From positions 1 through 64,000 of the forward strand of contig NZ_NRRS01000002.1 of assembly GCF_016583795.1 (NCBI RefSeq): a stretch of 64,000 nt of DNA, written 5' to 3'. The DNA comes from Rhabdochromatium marinum. Its GTDB lineage: Bacteria; Pseudomonadota; Gammaproteobacteria; Chromatiales; Chromatiaceae. The position numbers and the translations under genes were made by a program. Shown piece after piece: positions 54,492 through 64,000 of the stretch (position 1 is its first letter; each line of letters begins with the position of its first letter). Under the pieces are notes generated by a model that made no database searches, was not told where the DNA came from, and worked only from the letters and a program-made list of their open reading frames with translations.

Positions 54492-56195
54492 TCAGCCGGT
54501 GGCACGAATACTGTCCGGCACCCACTCGGCATTGAGTCGCGCTATCAGGCCTTGCGCAATGGGATCTTGACGCAGCAGTGCCTCGGCCTCGCGCTGCCGC
54601 CGCTGCGCCTCACGCGCCCGGCGCCGCGCCGGGGTATCATTGCTCGCGCGCTGGGCCTGAATACGCAGCCGCACCGGCTGGCCGAGCACCTCGCGCAAGG
54701 ATTGCGCAAGCCGCTGTTCGGCGGTGTCAGCGCGGATCAAGTGCTCACAGTCCGGCTCCAGGCGCAGATGCAGTTCGCCATTCTCCCAAGACTGAAAGGC
54801 GCAGTGAGCCGCCAGTTCACGCCCCAGCCCGTGCACTGGCAGACGCTCGACTAGCTGATGCCAGTCCTGATCGCTCTCCAGATCCCCGGAAACGTCAGTC
54901 TGGTCGGCTTGGTCGACTTGAATCGCTGCCGCCGTTGCAGCAATCGCCGCGCTACCCTGATCGCCAGCCGCTTCCCCGGACTGACCACCAGCCGCCGGCG
55001 GTGACGTACCGGGCGCCGGCCCTGACCCGGACGGGGCTCCCGAGGGCGTGCGCGCAACTGGCGCGTGCTCAGGCTCGGGGCGAAACGCCAGGGCGCGCAG
55101 GAACACTATTTCCAGGCCAGCGCGCGGATCCGGTGCCAGCGGCAAATCCTGCTGGCCGATGGTGCACACCTGGTAGTAGAGTTGCAAATCCTCCGCCGCC
55201 ACGCGCTCGGCTAAAGCCTGCAATCGCGCATAATCCGGATCGGCGCGATCCAGCGTGGCCGGCACCTGCTGCGCCAAAGCCAACCGATGCAGGATTCCAA
55301 TCACCGTCTTGAGCACCCCGGCAAAGTCCGGAGTTAACTGCGCCACCCGGCCGATCTCCTCCAGCAGACGCGGACCGTCGTGATTGCACAGCGCCTCAAC
55401 CAGCGCCAGGGTCAGGTCATGATCCAGTGCCCCGAGCATGGCGCGCACATCGGCCACGCGCACCCGCCCGCCACCAAAGGCAATGCCCTGATCGAGCAGG
55501 CTGAGCCCATCGCGCATACTGCCCTCGGCCGCGCGCGCCAACAGCGCCAGCGCCTGGGGTTCAAATTCAATCCTCTCGGCCTCCAGCACCTCGCGAAAGC
55601 GCGCCTGGATCTGCTCCGGCAGCAGATGCTTGAGATTAAACTGCAAGCAGCGCGACAGCACCGTCGCCGGCAACTTTTGTGGATCGGTGGTCGCCAGCAC
55701 GAACTTAACATGCGGTGGCGGCTCTTCGAGGGTTTTCAGCAGCGCATTGAAGCTGCTGGCCGAAAACATGTGCACCTCATCGATTAAATACACTTTATAG
55801 CGGCCACGCACCGGCGCAAAGGGCACGTTATCAAGCAGCTCGCGGGTCTGGTCGACCTTGGTGCGTGAGGCGGCATCGACTTCCTGCAAGTCGATAAAAC
55901 GCCCCTCCTGAATTTCGCGACAGCTGGAACAGACTCCGCAGGGCGTAGCGCTAATGCCTTGCTCGCAATTCAGCGACTTGGCCAGAATGCGGGCCAGTGT
56001 AGTTTTACCAACACCACGGGTGCCAGTAAACAGATAAGCGTGATGCAACTGGCCGCGATCCAGCGCATTGGTCAACGCCTGAACCACATGCTCCTGACCG
56101 ACCAGATCGGCAAAGGTATTCGGGCGCCATTTGCGCGCCAGCACCTGATAGGGTGCCTGAGGCGACACGGCGGGGTCGGAATCACTTGGCGACAT
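54492..56195 (-). CDS. dnaX: DnaX, DNA polymerase III tau/gamma subunit
   Basis: A 567-residue clamp-loader ATPase. YQVLARKWRPNTFADLVGQEHV, Walker A GTRGVGKTT, zinc cysteines CEQG...CGVCSSC, DEVHMFS, and SRC in LSRCLQFNL. A Pro/Gly/Ala linker (about 390-440) precedes the tau domain. No clear A-AAA-AAG slippery site was recognised. ATG 56195 matches the family start; a longer frame passes through the SRP RNA gene. Confidence 0.95.
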   Translation of the reverse strand: MSPSDSDPAVSPQAPYQVLARKWRPNTFADLVGQEHVVQALTNALDRGQLHHAYLFTGTRGVGKTTLARILAKSLNCEQGISATPCGVCSSCREIQEGRFIDLQEVDAASRTKVDQTRELLDNVPFAPVRGRYKVYLIDEVHMFSASSFNALLKTLEEPPPHVKFVLATTDPQKLPATVLSRCLQFNLKHLLPEQIQARFREVLEAERIEFEPQALALLARAAEGSMRDGLSLLDQGIAFGGGRVRVADVRAMLGALDHDLTLALVEALCNHDGPRLLEEIGRVAQLTPDFAGVLKTVIGILHRLALAQQVPATLDRADPDYARLQALAERVAAEDLQLYYQVCTIGQQDLPLAPDPRAGLEIVFLRALAFRPEPEHAPVARTPSGAPSGSGPAPGTSPPAAGGQSGEAAGDQGSAAIAATAAAIQVDQADQTDVSGDLESDQDWHQLVERLPVHGLGRELAAHCAFQSWENGELHLRLEPDCEHLIRADTAEQRLAQSLREVLGQPVRLRIQAQRASNDTPARRRAREAQRRQREAEALLRQDPIAQGLIARLNAEWVPDSIRATG

Positions 56196-56283
56196 GCGAG
56201 TGCAGCGAAAGAGCGTGGATAGCTGGAACGGGCGACAGACAAGACGATGCGCGCAGATTCGGTGCGCATCTGGAAAGATTAAG

Positions 56284-56398
56284 GGTGGCGAACGATGCCA
56301 GCCACACCACGGCACAGACGTCAATCGCTGCGGCTGCTCCCTTCCGGGCCTGACCGGGTTCACGATCTAATCTTGCGCGGGGACCGACATCATCCACC
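56284..56398 (-). ncRNA. ffs: 4.5S RNA, signal recognition particle RNA (small bacterial form)
   Basis: The minus strand carries GGTCAGGCCCGGAAGGGAGC, the universal Ffh-binding loop, with the 5' segment GGTGGATGATG pairing to CATCGTTCGCCACC at the 3' end. Length about 115 bases. It lies just upstream of dnaX, as usual. Exact ends are estimated from the pairing. Confidence 0.93.
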
Positions 56399-56594
56399 AT
56401 TGACAAGCAGCACCGCAGATTCTACTAGCTGCGCCGTGCAGAGTGCAAAGTTAGCAGAGAGCGGGAGGGGATACAAGCCGGGTGGCATGATCCCCTGGAG
56501 TTTCAGCCAGTGCATCCCCACTGTATCGCGGCAGAGATGATTCACAACTGTAACCATGTAAGCGCCTACGAAGGCGTTAGGTCACCTTGAGCTT

Positions 56595-58100
56595 ATGAGT
56601 ATCCCACCCCTGCAATTACGCCGGTTGGCGTTGACCTTGCTGCTCGGCGCGCTGGCCGGGCATGTTCTGGCAATGCCACCCGCACATTCGCCCGCTACCA
56701 CGCCTGCAAGCCATGCCCCGACACCAGCGCCCGCCACGGCTAGCGCGCCGGGCGCTACACAGGACAAGCCTCAGGTCGTCGAGACTACACTCGACAATGG
56801 CCTGAAGATTCTGGTCAAGCCGGATCGGCGCGCCCCCATTGTGACCTCGCAGGTCTGGTACCGGGTCGGCTCCAGTTATGAATATGGCGGCATCACCGGA
56901 GTGTCGCATCTGTTGGAGCACATGATGTTTAAGGGTACCGAGCGTCTGGCGCCCGGCGAGTTCTCGCGCATTATCGCTGCCAATGGCGGTGACGAAAACG
57001 CGTTTACCAGTCGTGATTACACCGCGTACTTTCAAACCTTAGCGGCCGACCGGCTGGAAATCTCCTTTAAACTTGAAGCTGAGCGCATGCGCCGCCTCGC
57101 CCTGCCGAAGGATGAATTTCTTAAGGAACTGGAGGTGGTCAAGGAGGAGCGCCGTCTGCGCACTGAAGACGACCCCGAATCCATGACCTTTGAACGCTTC
57201 AACGCGACAGCCTATGAAGCCTCGCCCTATCGCATCCCGATCATTGGCTGGTCCAGCGATCTTGACTCAATTCAGGTTGAGGATCTGCGCGCTTGGTACC
57301 GACGCTGGTATGCGCCCAACAATGCCACCCTGGTGGTGGTGGGCGATGTTGACCCGGCTGAGGTCTTTGCGTTGGCGAACAAGCATTTCGCCCCCTTGCA
57401 GCCGGAACCTATCGCCCCTCCCAAACCGCGCACCGAACCCGAGCAAATCGGCGCCAAGTCGCTGATCGTGCGCGCCCCCGCGAAGGAACCCTATCTGCTG
57501 TTTGGCTATAAGACACCGGCGCTGCACGAGCTCGGCCCGGACAGCGAGCAGGCCTGGGAGCCCTATGCCCTGGAAATGCTCGCCGCCGTGCTCGATGATG
57601 GCGCCAGCTCGCGCTTCAGTCGTCACTTGGTGCGCGGCCAACAGATTGCCGCCGCCGCCGATGCCAGCTACAGTGCCTTCAGCCGCCTCTCCGGCATGCT
57701 GCTGTTCGATGGCACCCCGGCCAAGGGACAGGACATTGAGGCGCTGGAACAGGCCATGCTCGCCGAGATCGGGCAACTGCGCGACGAGCCGGTCGCGCCC
57801 GATGAATTGGCGCGTATTCGCACCCAGCTGATTGCCGGCAAAATCTACGAACAAGATTCGGTCTTCTACCAGGCGATGCTGCTCGGGCAGCTTGAAAGCG
57901 TCGGACTTGGCTGGCGCCTGGCAGATGACTATGTCAAGCACCTTGCCGCCGTGACCCCGGAGCAAATCCAGGCCGTCGCGCGCCGCTACATCCGCCCTGA
58001 GAATCGCACCCGTGCCGTACTGGAGCCGCTGCCACTGGATGGCGCGACGAACGAAGCCTCGGCGGTCACGGCTACCGGAGATCACCGCCATGTTCGTTAA
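56595..58100 (+). CDS. M16 zinc peptidase, catalytic subunit
   Basis: A 501-residue exported protease. Signal peptide about 1-26, then a Pro/Ala/Thr linker. The inverted zinc site HLLEHMMF (HxxEH) and the downstream Glu in EVVKEERRLRTEDDP are present. Probably periplasmic, degrading peptides together with its neighbour. Overlaps the next gene by 11 bases. Confidence 0.9.
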   Translation: MSIPPLQLRRLALTLLLGALAGHVLAMPPAHSPATTPASHAPTPAPATASAPGATQDKPQVVETTLDNGLKILVKPDRRAPIVTSQVWYRVGSSYEYGGITGVSHLLEHMMFKGTERLAPGEFSRIIAANGGDENAFTSRDYTAYFQTLAADRLEISFKLEAERMRRLALPKDEFLKELEVVKEERRLRTEDDPESMTFERFNATAYEASPYRIPIIGWSSDLDSIQVEDLRAWYRRWYAPNNATLVVVGDVDPAEVFALANKHFAPLQPEPIAPPKPRTEPEQIGAKSLIVRAPAKEPYLLFGYKTPALHELGPDSEQAWEPYALEMLAAVLDDGASSRFSRHLVRGQQIAAAADASYSAFSRLSGMLLFDGTPAKGQDIEALEQAMLAEIGQLRDEPVAPDELARIRTQLIAGKIYEQDSVFYQAMLLGQLESVGLGWRLADDYVKHLAAVTPEQIQAVARRYIRPENRTRAVLEPLPLDGATNEASAVTATGDHRHVR

Positions 58101-59469
58101 GCTTCGCCCCTTGCAACTGTTCGCCTGTTTGTTGCTCGCCAGTGCGCCCCTGAGCCAGATCCTGGCCGGACCGCCGATTCAGCACTGGCAGACCGCTCAG
58201 GGCAGTCAGGTGTTGTTCGTTGCGGCGCCCGATTTGCCGATGCTCGACATTCGCGTCGCCCTGGATGCTGGCAGCGGACGCGATGGCGCCCGCCCCGGTC
58301 TGGCGTCCCTGACCGCCAGCCTGCTCACCCAGGGCGCGGGCGACTGGGATGCCGACACCATTGCCGAGCGCATTGAGTCCATCGGTGCTCAGCTCAGCGC
58401 CAGTGCTGACCGCGATATGACCACCGTCAGCCTGCGCACCCTGACCGCCCCGGCGGATCTCGATGCCGCCGTCGCCACCCTGACGCAGGTCCTGAGCGCG
58501 CCACGTTTCGCCCCGACGGATGTTGCGCGCCTGCAACGCAACCGCTTGACCGCACTGCGCCAGGCGGAGCAGGATCCGGGCACAGTCGGGCGCAAGGCGC
58601 TCTACCAGGCCGTGTTTGGCGATCATCCCTATGCCAGTGATCCGCAAGGCACCGCTGCCAGCATTGAACAGCTGACTCCGGAGGACTTCAAGCGCTTCCA
58701 TCAGGACTACTATCGCGCCACAGGGGCCACCATCGCCCTGGTCGGAGCCATCGACCGGGCGCAGGCCGAAGCCATTGCGACGGCCATTGCCGCCGGTCTG
58801 CCCCGGGGAGCCGCCCCACCACCACTGCCGCCAGTACAGGCGCCGGAGCAGGGCCGCACTCAGGTCATCGCCTTCCCCTCCAGCCAGACGCATCTCTATG
58901 CCGGTCAGCCGGGCATGCGACGCGGCGATCCGGATTATTTTCCGCTCTATGTCGGCAACCATATCCTCGGCGGCAGCGGCCTGGTATCGTTGCTCATGGA
59001 GCAGGTGCGCGAACAGCGCGGCCTGTCCTACAGCGTCTACAGTTACTTCCTGCCACTGGCGCAACGCGGACCCTTCGTGCTGGGGCTGCAAACCAAGAAT
59101 GCGCAAGCCGAACAGGCGCGCTCAGTGCTGCTCGACACCCTCAAACAATTCATCGACACCGGCCCGACCCAGAAGCAGCTCGATGATGCAGTCAAGAACA
59201 TCACCGGTGGCTTTCCGCTGCGCATTGCCAGCAACAGCAAGATCGTGGCCTATCTGGCGGTCATCGGCTTCTATGATCTGCCACTGGATTATCTGGAACG
59301 CTTTACCGACCGCATCCGCGCGGTCACCCACGAGCAGATTCACGCCGCCTTCCAGCGTCGCGTTCATCCCGAGCAGCTGCAAATCGTGATGGTTGGTCAG
59401 CCCGCCACCGGCGAACCAGTGGCGCCGACCACCGCCGCAGCGTCCCTGACCACCCCGGACGGACGCTGA
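58090..59469 (+). CDS. M16 peptidase-like, non-catalytic partner
   Basis: A 459-residue exported M16 homologue. It lacks HxxEH: the equivalent position reads LASLTASLLTQG. The substrate-binding R/Y pair in REQRGLSYSVYSYF is kept. This is the usual catalytic/structural M16 pair. ATG 58090 overlaps the previous gene. Confidence 0.9.
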   Translation: MFVKLRPLQLFACLLLASAPLSQILAGPPIQHWQTAQGSQVLFVAAPDLPMLDIRVALDAGSGRDGARPGLASLTASLLTQGAGDWDADTIAERIESIGAQLSASADRDMTTVSLRTLTAPADLDAAVATLTQVLSAPRFAPTDVARLQRNRLTALRQAEQDPGTVGRKALYQAVFGDHPYASDPQGTAASIEQLTPEDFKRFHQDYYRATGATIALVGAIDRAQAEAIATAIAAGLPRGAAPPPLPPVQAPEQGRTQVIAFPSSQTHLYAGQPGMRRGDPDYFPLYVGNHILGGSGLVSLLMEQVREQRGLSYSVYSYFLPLAQRGPFVLGLQTKNAQAEQARSVLLDTLKQFIDTGPTQKQLDDAVKNITGGFPLRIASNSKIVAYLAVIGFYDLPLDYLERFTDRIRAVTHEQIHAAFQRRVHPEQLQIVMVGQPATGEPVAPTTAAASLTTPDGR

Positions 59470-59519
59470 CCCTGGCCCGCGCACAGCCTTCCAAGCGGCG
59501 CGGTGCTGCGCCGGGCCAG

Positions 59520-60062
59520 GTGCGTCTGATCGGCGGGCGCTTCGGCGGGCGGCGTCTGCCCATTCCAGATCAGCCCGGCTTGCGCCCCACCGGCGACCGT
59601 GCCCGCGAAACCCTGTTTAACTGGCTGCAACCCATCCTCAGCGGCAGCCGCTGCCTGGATGTCTTCGCCGGCAGCGGTGCCCTGGGGTTCGAGGCCTTAT
59701 CGCGCGGCGCGGCGCAGGTGGTGATGCTGGAGCGCAATGCACTGGTCGCGCGCCAATTGCGCGCCAATGCCAGGCAGCTGGCCGCCGCAGCGCTCGATAT
59801 TCAGCAGACCGACAGCCTGCGCTGGCTCGCCACCAGTCCCCCGCGCCCGTTCAACATTGTCTTTCTCGATCCGCCCTTCGCTGCCGACCTGCTGCCCGCC
59901 AGCCTGGAACAGCTCAGCACCCGGCCCTGGTTAGCACCCGAGGCGCGGATCTATCTCGAAACCGCTGCCCAGGCACCGGCCATCGAGCTTCCCAGCGGTT
60001 GGCACTGGCTGCGTGAGAAAAGCGCTGGGCAGGTGCGTTATGGGCTGGCAATCGCAGCCTAG
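59520..60062 (+). CDS. rsmD: RsmD, 16S rRNA m2G966 methyltransferase
   Basis: A 180-residue SAM methyltransferase: RLIGGRFGGRRLP, GLRPTGDRARETLFNWL, LDVFAGSGALGFEALSRGA and DPPF. The GTG at 59520 begins inside a block where relatives have about 15 more residues; the frame stays open upstream (QPSKRRGAAPGQ), so a CTG at 59472 or 59466, overlapping the M16 stop, may be the true start. Confidence 0.92.
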   Translation: MRLIGGRFGGRRLPIPDQPGLRPTGDRARETLFNWLQPILSGSRCLDVFAGSGALGFEALSRGAAQVVMLERNALVARQLRANARQLAAAALDIQQTDSLRWLATSPPRPFNIVFLDPPFAADLLPASLEQLSTRPWLAPEARIYLETAAQAPAIELPSGWHWLREKSAGQVRYGLAIAA

Positions 60063-60136
60063 CCGCGCGCTTGCCGACGCAGATCCCAGGCTGTGTGGAG
60101 GATCGACCGCTTGAAATCCCCCGCGCCATGGGCTAG

Positions 60137-62164
<2,028 letters not shown>

Positions 62165-62230
62165 GTCCGGTGCATGTATCTCCGGGCCGCCGGCCGCCTT
62201 TCCTAATCGTCGTCGCACAGGATTTTGCCG

Positions 62231-64000
62231 TTGGCATCAAACGATCTGTCGGACCTCGCTGAAGTCCGGGTACCACCCAACAACACCAACGCCGAGCAAT
62301 CCCTGCTCGGCGCCCTGATGCTCGAAAACAGCACCTGGGAACAGGTGGCGGACAAGGTCTGCGAAGAGGATTTTTATCGCCAGGAGCATCGGGTGCTGTT
62401 TCGTGGCATCGCGATTCTTGCCGAGGACAATCAACCCTTCGATGTGGTGACCCTGTCGGAAGCGCTCAGCAAGCGCAATCTGTTGGAGGACTGCGGCGGT
62501 CTGCCCTATCTGGCCGAGATTGATCGCAACACCGCCTCCGCTGCCAATGCGCTACATTATGCGCGCATCGTGCGCTTCAACTCGGTGCTGCGCCAGCTGG
62601 CGCGTGCCGGAGTGGAAATCGCCGATCTGGCCTATGCCACCGAAGGTCGCGGTGAAGCGGAAATTCTCGATCTGGCCGAAGCCAAGGTGTTCCAGATCGC
62701 CGAGCAGCTCAGCCGTGGCGGCGGCGGCTTTCAGCCGATTCGCAATCTGCTGGTCACCGCGATGGACAAGATCGACGAGCTCTACCATCGCGAAGAACCC
62801 ATTACCGGCGTACCCACCGGTTTCACCGACTTCGATATGAAAACCTCCGGCCTGCAAGCGGCGGATCTCATTATCGTCGCCGGGCGACCGTCGATGGGCA
62901 AATGCCTCGACGCGAAGACCGAGATTCCGCTCGCGGACGGGTGCGTCGAAACCATCGAAACCCTGTTTTACCGCCGCCAAGCCGAGTTGCTGACACTCAA
63001 TGATCGGATGCGACTGGAGACGGCACAGGCAAACGCTTTCGTGGATGACGGCTTCAAATCCGTTTTTCGCGTGACCACCAGGCTCGGACGCGTTGTCGAA
63101 ACCACCGCCACGCATCCCTTTTTGACCCTGGAAGGCTGGAAGCCGCTCGGTGAACTCGCCATCGGCGACACCATTGGCGTCCCGCGTCGCCTGCCCATCT
63201 TTGGCACGCGGGCGATGCGCGAGTGCGAGGTCAAGCTGCTCAGCTACCTGCTTGGCGATGGTTGCTTCAGAAACCGAACGCCGAAACTGATTAATGAAAA
63301 CGCTGCGATTCAGGCGGACTTTATCGCGGCGGCACAGGAATTCGGCGGAGTGCGCGCACAGCTCAAGCAGCGCCCAGACCGCACTCCTGAGGTTTGCGTG
63401 ATCGGTGATCGCGCGCAAATCCAGAGCCAACGCAAAGCCTTTGGTCAGGCGCTTACGGACGCCTTGATCGCGGCTGGCTCTTCCCAGCGATCACTGGCTC
63501 TCGCAACAGGCGCCAGTCCAGCCAGCGTGTGCAACTGGACTCAAGGCCGGAGCATGCCCGGCGCGGCGCTGTTCGAACGAATTCATACCTTTTTTACCGA
63601 TGCGCACGTCACCTGGGATCCCAATCCACGGGTGGATGGCGCAAAAAACGGCCCCAACGCCCTAACCCGCTGGCTCATTGAACTTGGACTCTGGGAACGC
63701 GATGCGCATGGTAAATTCGTTCCTGCCCCCGTCTTTCAACTGCCGAAGAATCAACTGGCGCTGTTTCTGAACCGGCTCTTTGCCACCGATGGTTGGGCAA
63801 CACGACTCAGCAGCGGACAATGTCAACTCGGCTACGCCTCGGTCAGCGAGCGCCTCGCCCGACAGATCCAGCACCTCCTGCTGCGCTTCGGCATCATCGC
63901 CAAGCTGCGTCACCGCCGCATTCGCCGCGAACAGAATGACTCCCATGCCTGGCAATTGGATATCACCGATGGCGACTCGATAAGAACTTTTGCCGCTGAG
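62231..64000 (+). CDS. dnaB: DnaB replicative helicase, interrupted by an intein and cut by window end
   Basis: Only the start is present. The N-terminal domain (VPPNNTNAEQSLLGALMLENSTW, then EDFYRQEHRVLFRGI) and linker lead to TGFTDFDMKTSGLQAADLIIVAGRPSMGK, which ends at the P-loop Lys (residue 224), where the intein begins. Start is inferred to be TTG at 62231 (AGGA eight bases upstream; TTG 62225 is an alternative); no ATG or GTG fits. The frame is open to the window end. Confidence 0.9.
   Translation, partial: MASNDLSDLAEVRVPPNNTNAEQSLLGALMLENSTWEQVADKVCEEDFYRQEHRVLFRGIAILAEDNQPFDVVTLSEALSKRNLLEDCGGLPYLAEIDRNTASAANALHYARIVRFNSVLRQLARAGVEIADLAYATEGRGEAEILDLAEAKVFQIAEQLSRGGGGFQPIRNLLVTAMDKIDELYHREEPITGVPTGFTDFDMKTSGLQAADLIIVAGRPSMGKCLDAKTEIPLADGCVETIETLFYRRQAELLTLNDRMRLETAQANAFVDDGFKSVFRVTTRLGRVVETTATHPFLTLEGWKPLGELAIGDTIGVPRRLPIFGTRAMRECEVKLLSYLLGDGCFRNRTPKLINENAAIQADFIAAAQEFGGVRAQLKQRPDRTPEVCVIGDRAQIQSQRKAFGQALTDALIAAGSSQRSLALATGASPASVCNWTQGRSMPGAALFERIHTFFTDAHVTWDPNPRVDGAKNGPNALTRWLIELGLWERDAHGKFVPAPVFQLPKNQLALFLNRLFATDGWATRLSSGQCQLGYASVSERLARQIQHLLLRFGIIAKLRHRRIRREQNDSHAWQLDITDGDSIRTFAAE
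62903..64000 (+). other. DnaB intein with homing-endonuclease domain (N-terminal part)
   Basis: It begins at Cys225 directly after GRPSMGK. Block A is CLDAKTEIPLADG, block B is TATHPFLTLEGW followed by GELAIGDTI. Two LAGLIDADG-like helices (LLSYLLGDGCF near 63237; LFLNRLFATDGW near 63750) mark a homing endonuclease. An insert near 63440-63600 resembles an XRE-type HTH (SQRSLALATGASPASVCNW). C-terminal splicing blocks lie beyond the window. Confidence 0.88.

Overview
The window looks like a chromosomal segment of a diazotrophic gammaproteobacterium, most likely one of the Chromatiales (purple sulfur bacterium group). The order ffs-dnaX-ybaB-recR, the MinCDE set, UbiD, IspB and SerB with an ACT-like N-terminus are gammaproteobacterial. 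The nifV-nifW-nifZ-nifM block, draT and an amt gene behind a sigma54-type promoter indicate nitrogen fixation with post-translational control. No photosynthesis gene, rRNA or CRISPR array is seen, so the genus is not fixed by the sequence.

Layout. 1-2.7 kb: accessory DNA with a decayed REP-type transposase, a 178-bp MITE-like element with perfect ends, an alpha/beta hydrolase, a small membrane protein and an NAD(P)-binding epimerase-like protein. 3.3-18.3 kb: an iron/metal island. It holds a HemS-like haem protein, a diguanylate cyclase, a five-gene minus-strand operon (ABC ATPase, permease, DUF4857, DUF1007, NicO permease) and a divergent plus-strand series (small periplasmic protein, DUF4198 protein with a peptidoglycan-binding tail, four small hydrophobic proteins, a P1B-type ATPase, FeoA). 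It ends with a divergent pair, an HMA-like protein and an LbtU-type porin. Three matching Fur-box-like sites sit in front of the haem operon, the HMA-like gene and the porin. I read the 12.3-16.9 kb core as a probable ferrosome (fez-type) iron-storage organelle locus with unusual extra parts; this is the most interesting system here.

18.4-33.8 kb: serB, amt, the nif accessory operon, ubiD, a PspA-like/membrane/VWA operon, a two-component pair and draT. 34.2-38.3 kb: sufBCD and a SufT-like gene. 38.3-40.0 kb: an old yellow enzyme, then an integrase pseudogene ending beside tRNA-Pro(CGG). 40.1-46.1 kb: ispB and an HD-GYP / PAS histidine kinase / receiver operon. 46.3-50.7 kb: an RND efflux pair behind an AT-rich 13-bp inverted repeat. 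50.7-56.4 kb: minE, minD (TTG start), minC, a HIT protein, recR, ybaB, dnaX and the 4.5S SRP RNA. 56.6-62.2 kb: two M16 peptidases, rsmD and thiC. From 62.2 kb to the window end: dnaB interrupted in its P-loop by an intein that is not complete in the window.

How the parts connect. Iron acquisition (porin, haem protein, FeoA), storage (P1B ATPase plus small membrane proteins) and Fe-S assembly (SufBCD, SufT) lie close to iron-demanding nitrogenase accessory genes. Two sigma54-type promoters put ammonium uptake and the nifV operon under nitrogen control.
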